DNA of 64,000 nt from Geodermatophilus sp. YIM 151500 (GCF_025716945.1 NZ_JAOVZT010000013.1:1-64000); one strand, 5' to 3'; positions 8,974 to 17,594 are shown, counted from the stretch's first letter. Notes: generated by a model not told the origin, from the sequence alone. Made by a program: numbers and translations.

Positions 8974-9098
8974 GCCGCCCACCCCACGGCTGCGGGCGAG
9001 CGCGATCCGGCCCCGGGGCCGGCTCCGATCCGCGGCAGGTCGCACCGGCCGGCGGCGACGACGGCGGTCAGGTCGGCGGTGAGGTCGATGGTGCTCAC
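8970..9098 (-). CDS. Small 42-residue ORF, possible flavoprotein remnant
   Basis: A 42-residue frame with a GTG start at 9098, a GGGAG sequence just upstream, and a stop overlapping the FAD monooxygenase start (GTGA), which argues that it is translated. Its middle part (VVAAGRCDLPRIGAG) resembles the ATG-hinge segment of the FMO-like protein encoded at 2116-3375 (VVVATGWCDLPLVPASAAG). It may therefore be a relic of a degraded flavoprotein kept as a translational coupling leader, or a genuine small protein. No signal peptide or RiPP-like cleavage motif is clear. Confidence 0.45.
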   Translation of the reverse strand: MSTIDLTADLTAVVAAGRCDLPRIGAGPGAGSRSPAAVGWAA

Positions 9099-9120
9099 GG
9101 GAGCTCCCGGGGGTCGGGGG

Positions 9121-9155
9121 CGACCGGCCCGCGGCACCCAGCGGCGGGCCGGTCG
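9121..9155 (-). other. Intercistronic hairpin after osmC
   Basis: A perfect 12-bp inverted repeat (CGACCGGCCCGC at 9121-9132 and its complement at 9144-9155) with an 11-nt loop. It lies between the osmC stop and the 42-codon ORF and has no T-run, so it may be a partial terminator, an mRNA-processing site or a 3'-stabilising hairpin that makes osmC mRNA more abundant than the downstream message. Confidence 0.6.
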
Positions 9156-9182
9156 CAGGTGGGAGGACGGGGCCTCGACCGC

Positions 9183-9755
9183 TCAGCGGGTGGCCACGTC
9201 GATGACGACGTCGGTGCCGTTGGTCAGCACGTCGTAGACCGCCGAACGGCGGCGGGACTGCTCGACGAGCGCGCGCAGCTCCTCCGGAGAGGCGTCGCCC
9301 TCGACGTCGAGGTGCACGCGGATCTGCGAGTAGCCGTTCCGGACCTCGGCGGAGAGACCGAGGACGCCGAGCAGGTCGATGTCGCCCTCGACCGTCGACG
9401 CGACACGGCGCAGCGTCACGCCGCGCGCGGCGGCGATGTTCGCCAGTCCGGTGGTGAGGCAGGCGGCGATCGCGTGCAGCAGGAACTCGACCGGCGTGGG
9501 TCCGTTGCCGCTGCCGACCAGCACCGCCGGGTGGTCGGCGTCGTAGACGAACGGCTCCGCCCGGCTCCCGTCCTCCTGCCCGGCGCCGTAGAAGCCCTGG
9601 ATCCAGGTGCGGTTGTGCGTGCCGCTGATCCACTCGTTGCGGGCGCGGAACCGGAAGTCCGCGAGCTCCGGTCCGCCCTTCACCGCGTCGATCGTGGCGA
9701 ACAGGGTCGGCACGTCCACGCCGTTGCGGGCCGGGCGGGTGGGGGTCTGCGTCAT
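9183..9755 (-). CDS. OsmC-like peroxiredoxin-family protein, single conserved Cys
   Basis: A 190-residue cytosolic protein of the OsmC/Ohr superfamily. The first catalytic cysteine is in the central helix (HAIAACLTTGLAN), but the second cysteine position near the C terminus reads SAVYDVLTNG, without Cys. Two-Cys members reduce organic hydroperoxides; single-Cys relatives may bind or modify other thiol-reactive compounds. ATG at 9755 follows GGAGGAG. It leads a putative four-gene unit (osmC, 42-codon ORF, FAD monooxygenase, BTAD regulator) from a promoter with three 11-bp-spaced repeats, and is divergent from the GNAT/MaoC pair. Confidence 0.85.
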   Translation of the reverse strand: MTQTPTRPARNGVDVPTLFATIDAVKGGPELADFRFRARNEWISGTHNRTWIQGFYGAGQEDGSRAEPFVYDADHPAVLVGSGNGPTPVEFLLHAIAACLTTGLANIAAARGVTLRRVASTVEGDIDLLGVLGLSAEVRNGYSQIRVHLDVEGDASPEELRALVEQSRRRSAVYDVLTNGTDVVIDVATR

Positions 9756-9796
9756 GGCGGGTGCTCCTCCGTCGGTGGTCTGCCTGACGCCGGCGG

Positions 9797-9839
9797 ACGC
9801 TAGGGAGGCCGCCTTCCGCGGGCCTTGCGCCGTCCTCCC
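9797..9839 (-). promoter_or_regulatory. SARP/BTAD-type operator and promoter of the osmC operon
   Basis: On the coding strand GGGAGG, GCAAGG and GGAAGG are placed 11 bp apart (plus-strand units start at 9834, 9823 and 9812), followed after 9 nt by TAGCGT (9802-9797). The 11-nt block TCCCTAGCGTC around the -10 is identical to that of the flavoprotein promoter at 3418-3460. The predicted leader is about 35 nt. Because the BTAD regulator gene is downstream in the same direction, this site would give autoregulation. Confidence 0.75.
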
Positions 9840-9855
9840 GGGGTCCTCCGCGCGG

Positions 9856-9887
9856 GAAAGGCCGGTGGAAGCCGCCCGGCGGACGCT
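9856..9887 (+). promoter_or_regulatory. SARP/BTAD-type half operator and promoter of the GNAT-MaoC pair
   Basis: Two units 11 bp apart, GAAAGG (9856) and GGAAGC (9867), then 9 nt and GACGCT (9882-9887), the same hexamer as at azlC. It faces away from the osmC operator, which ends 17 bp upstream, so one intergenic region serves both directions. Only two units are recognisable; the third position does not match. Confidence 0.55.
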
Positions 9888-9935
9888 TCCGACGTCCGGC
9901 CGTCGTGCGCGTCCGGTCGGAGGGAGGAGGAGGCC

Positions 9936-10547
9936 GTGACCACGCCCACCCCGGCCGGCGGCGGCCCCGGGCTGGAGGTCGTCGACCCAGCGGCACTGCT
10001 CCTGCCGCGGGTGGTGCTGCGGCCGCTGGACCGCGGGGACACGGCGACCGTGACGCGGGTCTTCGACGGACTGTCCGAGCGCTCCCGCCGGCTCCGTTTC
10101 CTGGCGCCGACACCGCGGCTGGACGCGGAGGTGCTCGCACTGCTCACCGACGTCGACCACGACCGGCACGGCTGCTGGGTGGCGGTCGTCGACGGAGAGC
10201 CGGTGGGCGTTGGCCGGTACGTCCGGCTGGGGGACGAACCGGACGTCGCCGAGGTGGCGCTCGAGGTCGTCGACGCCTACCAGGGGCACGGCCTCGGACG
10301 GCTCCTGCGCGGCGTGGTCGCGGTCGCCGCGGCCGACGTCGGCATCACCCGGCTGCTGTGGGTGCTGGACCCGGCGAACACGGCGATCCGCCGGCTCGCC
10401 GTCCCGCTGGGCGGTCGCTTCGCGCTCGAGGCCGGCGCCCTCGAGGGGCGCACGCCGATGCCCGTGGTGGACCCGCTGCTCGCGGCTCGCGTGCGCCGGG
10501 CGGCGCGCTGCGCCCGCGACGGCGCGACACTGCAGGGTGCGGCGTGA
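9936..10547 (+). CDS. GNAT family N-acetyltransferase
   Basis: A 203-residue acetyl-CoA-dependent transferase. The acetyl-CoA pyrophosphate loop is visible as Q116-GHGLG-121 after the VALEVVDAYQ strand, and the LSERSRRLRF segment near residue 47 resembles the catalytic domain of Pat-type protein lysine acetyltransferases, although no cyclic-nucleotide or CoA-ligase domain is attached. Substrate unknown. GTG at 9936 is preceded by AGGGAGGAGGAGG, a very strong ribosome-binding site. It is divergent from osmC and 57 nt upstream of the MaoC gene, with which it should form an operon. Confidence 0.85.
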   Translation: MTTPTPAGGGPGLEVVDPAALLLPRVVLRPLDRGDTATVTRVFDGLSERSRRLRFLAPTPRLDAEVLALLTDVDHDRHGCWVAVVDGEPVGVGRYVRLGDEPDVAEVALEVVDAYQGHGLGRLLRGVVAVAAADVGITRLLWVLDPANTAIRRLAVPLGGRFALEAGALEGRTPMPVVDPLLAARVRRAARCARDGATLQGAA

Positions 10548-10604
10548 ACCGGCCCGGCTCGTGCCGGACCGGGCACGGTGCTCGGCGGGAGGAGGCGGTG
10601 GAAC

Positions 10605-11015
10605 GTGCGGGTGGGCGACTCCGCGACCCGGACCCGGGAGGTCCGGGCACGTGACATCGAGCTGTTCACCGAGCTCACCGGCGATCGCAACCCGCTGCAC
10701 CACGATCCGGAGCTCGCGGCGCGCTCGCGGTTCGGCGGCATCGTCGTCCAGGGTGGCGTGACCAGCGGCCTGCTCAACGCGCTCGTCGCCGAGGACCTGC
10801 CCGGCCCGGGCAGCGTCTTCCTCTCCGTGTCCTGGCGCTTCCGCGCGCCGGTCCGGCCGGGCGACGTGCTCACCGCCCGCGCGGTGGTCACCTCGGTGCG
10901 GGAGGACAAGCCGGTGACCGGGCTGGACACCTCGATCACCAACCAGGACGGCGTCGTCGTGCTCGACGGCAGCGCAGTGGTCTGGCGGGATCCGGCGGTG
11001 GCCGCCCTCACCTGA
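10605..11015 (+). CDS. MaoC-like (R)-specific enoyl-CoA hydratase
   Basis: A 136-residue single-hotdog protein with the hydratase-2 motif G-D27-R-N-P-L-H32-H-D followed by the FGGIVVQGG segment; D27 and H32 are the expected catalytic pair. Such proteins hydrate trans-2-enoyl-CoA to (R)-3-hydroxyacyl-CoA or act on related thioesters. GTG at 10605 is used because CGGGAGGAGG lies about 9 nt upstream; an in-frame start 27 nt earlier has none. Second gene of the GNAT unit. Its stop overlaps the convergent STAND gene by 8 nt. Confidence 0.83.
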   Translation: MRVGDSATRTREVRARDIELFTELTGDRNPLHHDPELAARSRFGGIVVQGGVTSGLLNALVAEDLPGPGSVFLSVSWRFRAPVRPGDVLTARAVVTSVREDKPVTGLDTSITNQDGVVVLDGSAVVWRDPAVAALT

Positions 11016-13557
11016 CGCCCGACAGCACGTCGTCCAGGACCGCGACGGGGTCGGCGTCCGCAGCCGCGGGCCGCGCCGGTGTCGTCGCCAGACCGTCGCG
11101 CACCGAGCTCACCAGGGCCGACCAGGTCGGCCACGGCGCGACGCCGAGGCGGTCCCGGGTCCGATCCGCTGCCGCGGCGGCGCGGTGTGCGAGCTCCGGG
11201 CGGTCCGCCTGGAGCGCGATCGCCGCCGCCGCGTCGAGAGCCATGGCCGCATCGGCCAGGTAGCGGCCACGATGCAGGGGGCTCGCGCTGGCGCGCAGCG
11301 TCTCGAGTGCCCCGCGCCAGTCGTCGTCGACGATCTGCAGGAAGGTGAGCTGGACGAGGGCCTGCAGCTCCTCCGGTTCGCAGGCGATGCGCCGGGCGAA
11401 GGCCAGGGACGTCGCGAGGTGGGACCGGGCCTCCTCGCGGCGTCCCATCGTGGCGAGCACGCTGCCGAGCTTCGCCTCGGCCAGGCTCACGCCCCAGTCG
11501 TGCCCGACCGACGCGAACAGCGACGACGACTCACGCAGGGCGGAGAGCGCGGCCGTCGAGTCGTGGTCCTGGGAGAACAGCACGAACCCCAGCGTGTGCA
11601 GGGCGACCGCCGCTTCGAAGTGCATCCCGTGCCGGCGGAAGACGACCAGCGGTTCCTCGAGCTTCCGGTGCACGTCGGTGTAGTCACCGTGGTGGATCCG
11701 GGTCCCCGCGTGCAGGGCATCGAGCCTGGCCCGGGTCACGTCGTCGAGGCCGTCCCGGTGGGCCTGGGCCCGGGTGAGCCAGGAGTCCGGCTCGTCCACG
11801 GCGTCACGGACGTAGTAGTGCACGATCACGTCCCACACCAGGTCCACCACCTCCGACGGGCGTCCGGTGCGCAGCGCGTGTTCGACGGCCTCGCGGATGT
11901 TCGGCAGGTCGGGATCGAGCCTCGCCAACCACTCGCGCTGACCGGGCCCGCACAGGCTGGGCGCAGCCACCCGGCCCAGGGCGCGGACCTGGGCGAGCAG
12001 ACGATCCCGGACGAGACCGGTCTCCCCCCGGTCCTCCAGCCGCCGAGCGGCGTACTCGCGCACGGTCTGCAGCATGGCGAACCGCGGCTCGCCGCTGTTC
12101 CCGATCTCCCGAGCGCCCACGAGGCTCTTGTCCAGCAGACCCGCCAGGGCCTCCACGGCATCGACGTCGGCGCCGCAGACCGCTTCGGCTCCGGGGAGCG
12201 CCCAGCTGCCGGCGAAGACGCTGAGCCGCGCGAACACGGCCTGCTCGTCGGGGGACAACAGGTCGTGGCTCCAGTCCAGCGTGGTCCGCAGCGTCCGCTG
12301 ACGACGAGGGAGGTCGGGGCCGCCGCCGACGAGCAGCGAGAAGCGGTCCTGGAGGCGCGCCAGCACGTCGTGCGTCGAGAGGATCCGGGTGCGTGCGGCC
12401 GCGAGCTCCACCGCGAGCGGAAGCCCGTCCAGGCGACGGGTGATCTCTGCGACGTCGGCAGCGTTCTCGTCGGTGAGGGCGAACCGCTCGTCGACGGCTC
12501 GAGCTCGGCTCACGAAGAGCTGCACGGCGGCCGCGGCGGTGACGTCGGGGTCGTCGACCTCCGGCACGGCCAGGGGATCGACGCGGACCTCCTGCTCGGC
12601 CGTGATCCGCAGGGCGTGCCGGCTGGTGGCGAGCACGGTGAGCTCGGGCAGCCGCTGCAGCAACGTGCTCACGACCCGGTCGGCACCCTCGATCTGCTCG
12701 AGGTTGTCCAGGCAGAGGAGCACGGGACGCTCGCCCAGCCTCGCCACGATGCTGTCCAGCACGCTCCGGGTGCCGCTGACGTACCCACCGGCTGCGGCTT
12801 GGATCAGGTGGAGCATCTGGGTCGGATCCGCACTCTCCGCGAGCGGGACGTACAGGACCTCGCTGCCCGCGCGCTGCGCCCGCAGGCCCAGCTCGGTCGC
12901 CAGCCTGGTCTTCCCGACCCCGCCGGTGCCGGTCAACGTCACCAGCCGGGATGACCTCAGGTGCCCCGCGACCCGGTCCAGCAGCGCGGCGCGGCCGAGG
13001 GTCGCCGTCGGCGGCGTGGGCAGGGTGGCGCCCGGAGGCGGCGCCGCCACCGTCGGAGATCGGCGACGGGCCGCCTCGAAGGCCTCGCTGAGCAGCACGG
13101 CCAGGTCGTCGCGCACCAGCCCGCCGAGCTCCCGGGCATCGGTGAACCGCTTGTACGACGCGCGCTCGTCGTCGGCGAACTCCTTGAGCAGCTGCTGGAG
13201 CCGCGGCTCGCGGTCCGGGGCCGGCGTCTTGATGTACAGCAGTCGTGGCCGGTCCCCGGCCAGGCGGTACTCGTCCTCGAGGCCGGACACCGCCTCGCCG
13301 GGAGCAACCCACCCGTAGCTCGCCCCGTAGACGCCCAGGAACACGTCGCTCTGCCGGAGGTAGGCCCGGTAGAGCTCTCGAGGTGCGTGCGGGCGGGCGC
13401 CGAGCTCGAACATCACCGGGACGAGCCGCAGGGACTCGATGGCGGCCCGGACCGCGTCGCGCTCGGGTCTCAGTTCGCCGAGGGTCGAGCTCACGAACAC
13501 CCGGACCCGTCGATCCGGCGTGTGGATGACCGGGCCTGCCGCGCCCACGGGATCCAT
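11008..13557 (-). CDS. DUF4062 - NB-ARC/STAND ATPase - TPR protein
   Basis: An 849-residue multidomain protein. Residues 18-165 match DUF4062, a TIR-like N-terminal module (VRVFVSSTLGELRPER; DVFLGVYGASYGW; LEDEY). Residues about 185-480 are a STAND/NB-ARC ATPase with Walker A G210-TGGVGKT-217, Walker B VLLCLDN (279-285), the TSR sensor at 311-313 and GLPLAVELAA (378-387). About 560-830 are TPR-like helices. There is no DNA-binding domain. This layout suits a sensor whose repeats detect a ligand and oligomerise the ATPase to trigger the N-terminal effector; several STAND families act in phage defence, but that role is inference here. Start ATG at 13557 lacks a clear ribosome-binding site. It stands alone, with no obvious partner gene. 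Confidence 0.88.
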   Translation of the reverse strand: MDPVGAAGPVIHTPDRRVRVFVSSTLGELRPERDAVRAAIESLRLVPVMFELGARPHAPRELYRAYLRQSDVFLGVYGASYGWVAPGEAVSGLEDEYRLAGDRPRLLYIKTPAPDREPRLQQLLKEFADDERASYKRFTDARELGGLVRDDLAVLLSEAFEAARRRSPTVAAPPPGATLPTPPTATLGRAALLDRVAGHLRSSRLVTLTGTGGVGKTRLATELGLRAQRAGSEVLYVPLAESADPTQMLHLIQAAAGGYVSGTRSVLDSIVARLGERPVLLCLDNLEQIEGADRVVSTLLQRLPELTVLATSRHALRITAEQEVRVDPLAVPEVDDPDVTAAAAVQLFVSRARAVDERFALTDENAADVAEITRRLDGLPLAVELAAARTRILSTHDVLARLQDRFSLLVGGGPDLPRRQRTLRTTLDWSHDLLSPDEQAVFARLSVFAGSWALPGAEAVCGADVDAVEALAGLLDKSLVGAREIGNSGEPRFAMLQTVREYAARRLEDRGETGLVRDRLLAQVRALGRVAAPSLCGPGQREWLARLDPDLPNIREAVEHALRTGRPSEVVDLVWDVIVHYYVRDAVDEPDSWLTRAQAHRDGLDDVTRARLDALHAGTRIHHGDYTDVHRKLEEPLVVFRRHGMHFEAAVALHTLGFVLFSQDHDSTAALSALRESSSLFASVGHDWGVSLAEAKLGSVLATMGRREEARSHLATSLAFARRIACEPEELQALVQLTFLQIVDDDWRGALETLRASASPLHRGRYLADAAMALDAAAAIALQADRPELAHRAAAAADRTRDRLGVAPWPTWSALVSSVRDGLATTPARPAAADADPVAVLDDVLSGVR

Positions 13558-13876
13558 GCCCGCATGGTGTCGCAGGGGGTCGGCGTCGCACCACCGCCGA
13601 GACCTCGTCCACGGAGGTCATGGGTCCGTGGCCGTTCCCGGGGATAGAGCGGCGTCACTGCGCGCCGTCGGAGCCGGGTGCGCAGTCGTGGTCGCCGACG
13701 CGCGCCGGCGGGAAGCAGCCGGACGTGCTCGGTCGACGGTCACGGAGCTGCGGGCACCTGCGCCCGGACGGCGAACGAGTCCCCACGGGCGGCCGCTCCG
13801 TGCGGCGGCCCGTGGGGACCCGTCGGGACTGCTGCTGCCTCCCAGCGGTGCACACCCTGGTCAGCGGTTGCGGAAC
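13558..13876. other. Intergenic region between STAND gene and glnA
   Basis: About 320 nt. It holds the glnA terminator hairpin (13779-13819) and, at its left end, the promoter region of the STAND gene. The open frame on the plus strand at 13620-13889 has no ribosome-binding site or recognisable domain, and I do not consider it a gene. Confidence 0.5.
13779..13819 (-). terminator. Hairpin terminator downstream of glnA
   Basis: Perfect 12-bp arms (GTCCCCACGGGC at 13779-13790 and its complement at 13808-13819) enclosing a second small stem (GCCGC/GCGGC). It begins about 60 nt after the glnA stop. No T-run follows, as is common in very GC-rich actinobacteria. Confidence 0.7.
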
Positions 13877-15310
<1,434 letters not shown>

Positions 15311-15360
15311 CGATCCTCCGGGAGTGGACGGACAGCCAGACGGCAACCTACGAGCGCGGT

Positions 15361-15398
15361 GTTCCTCCCGCGTGTCCCGAGTGTTTCGGAGGGGTAAC
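15361..15398 (-). promoter_or_regulatory. GlnR operator upstream of glnA
   Basis: On the glnA coding strand four half-sites are spaced exactly 6 nt apart: GTTAC, GAAAC, GACAC and GGAAC. The actinobacterial GlnR consensus is gTnAC-n6-GaAAC repeated twice. The first pair matches perfectly and the second pair has one mismatch in each half. It lies 51-88 nt upstream of the start codon. Confidence 0.8.
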
Positions 15399-15502
15399 AG
15401 CGGCCTTCGGCGTGTCGGCGGTCACGGTGGCCACCGTTCGCGACCCGCGCCCCGCTTGCGAGGCGTGGGGGGAACGGCGGTCCTCTTACTACGCTGGCGG
15501 TC

Positions 15503-15925
15503 ATGGTCCGGGACGCAGAGCAACCCTCTCAGGGGTCCGCCCGCGGCGCGTCGCTGGGGTTGCCGGCCAGCGGTCCGGGCTCGCTCGCCCCGTTCGGCAC
15601 CCGCGTGCTGGCCTTCCTGGTCGACGCCGTCGCCGCGGCCCTGATCGCCTGGGCCTTCACCTTCCCGGCGCCGCCGGGCAACTGGAGCCTGCTGCCCTTC
15701 GGGGTGGGCACGGTGCTCACGCTCGTGCTGCTCGGCCAGACGCCGGGCATGCGGGTTCTCGGGCTGCGGCTGGCGCACCCCCGCCCGCAGGAGCGGCTGG
15801 CGCTGTGGCGGGCCGTCGTCCGGACGGCGCTGCTGATGCTGCTGGTCCCGGCGCTGGTGGTCGACGCCAACGGCCGCGGCCTGCACGACCGGATCACCGA
15901 CACCGCCGTCGTGCGTGATCGGTGA
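15503..15925 (+). CDS. RDD family membrane protein
   Basis: A 140-residue membrane protein with the RDD-family pattern: Arg in [12 protein letters not shown] (first helix), the aspartate of that helix, and a later DRITDTAVV tail. Two to three hydrophobic helices. Function unknown; the family is almost always next to glnA in actinobacteria. The ATG at 15503 follows a -10-like TACGCT by 7 nt with no ribosome-binding site, so it is probably a leaderless message. It overlaps the downstream GNAT gene by 11 nt. Confidence 0.85.
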   Translation: MVRDAEQPSQGSARGASLGLPASGPGSLAPFGTRVLAFLVDAVAAALIAWAFTFPAPPGNWSLLPFGVGTVLTLVLLGQTPGMRVLGLRLAHPRPQERLALWRAVVRTALLMLLVPALVVDANGRGLHDRITDTAVVRDR

Positions 15926-16454
15926 CCCGGCGGTGATCGTCCGCCGCGAGCGGCCGGCCGACGCCGACGCCGTCCGGGAGGTGCACCGGGCCGCCTTCCG
16001 GCCACCGGACGGCGCTGCCGACGCCGAGGTCGTCGAGGCCCGGCTGGTCGACGAGCTGCGCGAGGACGCCGGCTTCCTGCCGCACCTGTCGCTGGTCGCG
16101 GTGGACGGCGGGCGCGTCGTCGGCCACGTCATCGCCACCCGCGGCTGGGTCGAGCCACCGGGCGCCCCGGCCCTCGGCCTCGGCCCGGTCGGGGTGCTGC
16201 CCGCCGCGCAGGGAAGGGGCACCGGCACGGTGCTGGTGCACGCCCTGCTGGCGGTGGCGGAGGCCGCGGACGAGCGACTCGTGGTGCTGCTGGGCGCGCC
16301 GGCCTACTACGGCCGGTTCGGCTTCGTGCCGGCGTCCGAGCTGGGCGTGCGACCGCCGGACCCGGCGTGGGGCGAGCACTTCCAGGCCCGCCGGCTCGGC
16401 CGGTTCGACGCATGCGGCACGTTCCGCTACGCCGCGCCCTTCACCCGGCTGTGA
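15915..16454 (+). CDS. GNAT family N-acetyltransferase
   Basis: A 179-residue acetyltransferase. The acetyl-CoA loop is in [19 protein letters not shown] and the C-terminal [14 protein letters not shown] is the typical GNAT 'YYxRFGF' signature. The acceptor is unknown. The GTG start at 15915 lies inside the end of the RDD gene (11-nt overlap), so translation is coupled. The gene ends just before a repeat and hairpin region that separates it from the convergent DUF4191 gene. Confidence 0.83.
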   Translation: MIGDPAVIVRRERPADADAVREVHRAAFRPPDGAADAEVVEARLVDELREDAGFLPHLSLVAVDGGRVVGHVIATRGWVEPPGAPALGLGPVGVLPAAQGRGTGTVLVHALLAVAEAADERLVVLLGAPAYYGRFGFVPASELGVRPPDPAWGEHFQARRLGRFDACGTFRYAAPFTRL

Positions 16455-16460
16455 GCCCCC

Positions 16461-16500
16461 GGGCATCGAAGGGACCCCCCGGGCATCGAAGGGACCCCCC
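16461..16500. repeat. Two tandem 20-bp repeats
   Basis: The 20-mer GGGCATCGAAGGGACCCCCC occurs twice head to tail (16461-16480 and 16481-16500). A third partial copy (GGGCAT) leads into the left arm of the large inverted repeat that follows. Confidence 0.85.
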
Positions 16501-16564
16501 GGGCATTGGAAGCTTTGCCGACCAGATCCGCCCGGAACTGCAGGCAAAGCTTCCTATGCCCGGG
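16498..16564. terminator. Large inverted repeat between convergent genes
   Basis: Arms of 22 bp (16498-16519 and 16543-16564) pair with one mismatch around a 23-nt loop. The core GGAAGCTTTGCC is unusually A+T-rich for this genome. Its place between two convergent genes suggests a bidirectional terminator, but composition and the adjoining tandem repeat also fit a small dispersed repeat element. Confidence 0.7.
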
Positions 16565-16578
16565 TCGGCGTGCCCGGG

Positions 16579-17427
16579 TCAGCGGCGGCGGACCTGCCGG
16601 GAGCTGACCGTCATCTGCCGGCCGCCGGGCAGCGGGCCGCCGGGCACCGGCATCCGCGGCCCGCCGAGCGCGCCCATCCGCCGGTTCAGCGTGTTGACCT
16701 CGGCCGCCGTCAGGTTGCGCGGCAGCTTCATCACGTGCGCGCTGAGCTTCTTGAGCGGGATCTGCCCCTCGCCGTCGCCGACCGTGATGTCGTAGATCGG
16801 CGTCTCGCCGACCACCCGGGCCAGCCGCTTCTTCTCCTGGGCCAGCAGCCCGCGCACCCGCTGCGGCGCGCCCTCGCCGACCAGCACGATGCCCGGCCGG
16901 CCGAGCACCCGGTGCACCGCGTCGAGCTGCGGGGTGCCGGCGACCCCCTTGTCGACGCGCCAGTTGCCACGCATGCCCTCGAGCACCCAGGCCGCGGCCC
17001 CGGGTTGGCCCTCCACCTGGCGGTAGGCCGACCCCTGCGCCCGGCGGCCGAAGATGATCAGCGCCACCAGCGCACCCAGCACGAGCGCGAAGGGCAGGAA
17101 CAGGAACGGCGAGCCGAACAGGATGCCGAGCAGCTCGACCACGCCGGCCACCGCGACGAAGGCGATGAGCATCAGCCACGGGAGCTTGGGGTCGTTGCGG
17201 CGGGTCATCGTGTAGGCCTGCCGCATCATCGACAGCTGCTGGCCGAGCTTGGCCAGCCGCCGCTTCTTCGGCTTCGCCTCGCGGTTCCCACGGCGCAGAC
17301 CGCGCCACCTGCGCCCCCCGCCGGTCGCGCCGGCGGCGGTGGAACCGCTGCGGGAGCGGCCGGTGTCGGGGCCGCGGCCCGCCCGGCCGCCGGGCGCCGT
17401 CGGGTCGGAGGGCTTGCTGCGTGCCAT
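16579..17427 (-). CDS. DUF4191 membrane protein
   Basis: A 282-residue protein with a basic low-complexity N terminus (1-60), two adjacent hydrophobic segments (about 85-130: LPWLMLIAFVAVAGVVELLG and FLFLPFALVLGALVALIIFG) and a cytosolic C-terminal domain. It matches the DUF4191 family, conserved in actinobacteria immediately downstream of lipA (the Rv2219 position). Function unknown. ATG at 17427. The 167 nt up to lipA contain a short direct repeat (AGCGCGCTCGG twice) but no recognisable terminator. Confidence 0.85.
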   Translation of the reverse strand: MARSKPSDPTAPGGRAGRGPDTGRSRSGSTAAGATGGGRRWRGLRRGNREAKPKKRRLAKLGQQLSMMRQAYTMTRRNDPKLPWLMLIAFVAVAGVVELLGILFGSPFLFLPFALVLGALVALIIFGRRAQGSAYRQVEGQPGAAAWVLEGMRGNWRVDKGVAGTPQLDAVHRVLGRPGIVLVGEGAPQRVRGLLAQEKKRLARVVGETPIYDITVGDGEGQIPLKKLSAHVMKLPRNLTAAEVNTLNRRMGALGGPRMPVPGGPLPGGRQMTVSSRQVRRR

Positions 17428-17594
17428 GCGTCCAGGATAGGGCCGCGGACCTGCGCGACCGTCGTCCGGCGGGCCGACGGCTCGGAGAGCGGGCCGGACG
17501 CCGGCGGGACCGGGCGGACGCCGGGACGACGGCAGGCCGACGGTGCAGCGCGCTCGGGCCGGACCGCGTAGCGCGCTCGGACCGGCCCGCTCCG

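Noticed and set aside
8970-9098. 42-residue ORF as a RiPP precursor
   Set aside because: No leader-cleavage motif, no Cys/Ser/Thr-rich core and no RiPP-type modifying enzyme nearby; similarity to the FMO hinge is a simpler explanation.
2116-11015. Antibiotic biosynthetic gene cluster
   Set aside because: No PKS, NRPS, terpene synthase or other core enzyme is present despite a SARP-type regulator and monooxygenases.
15311-15346. Longer glnA start at 15346
   Set aside because: The extra 12 residues are not in the family and lack a ribosome-binding site; ATG 15310 has GGAGG.
16461-16500. Tandem 20-mers (also those at 36684-36763) as a CRISPR array
   Set aside because: Copies are directly adjacent without spacers, and no cas genes are present.
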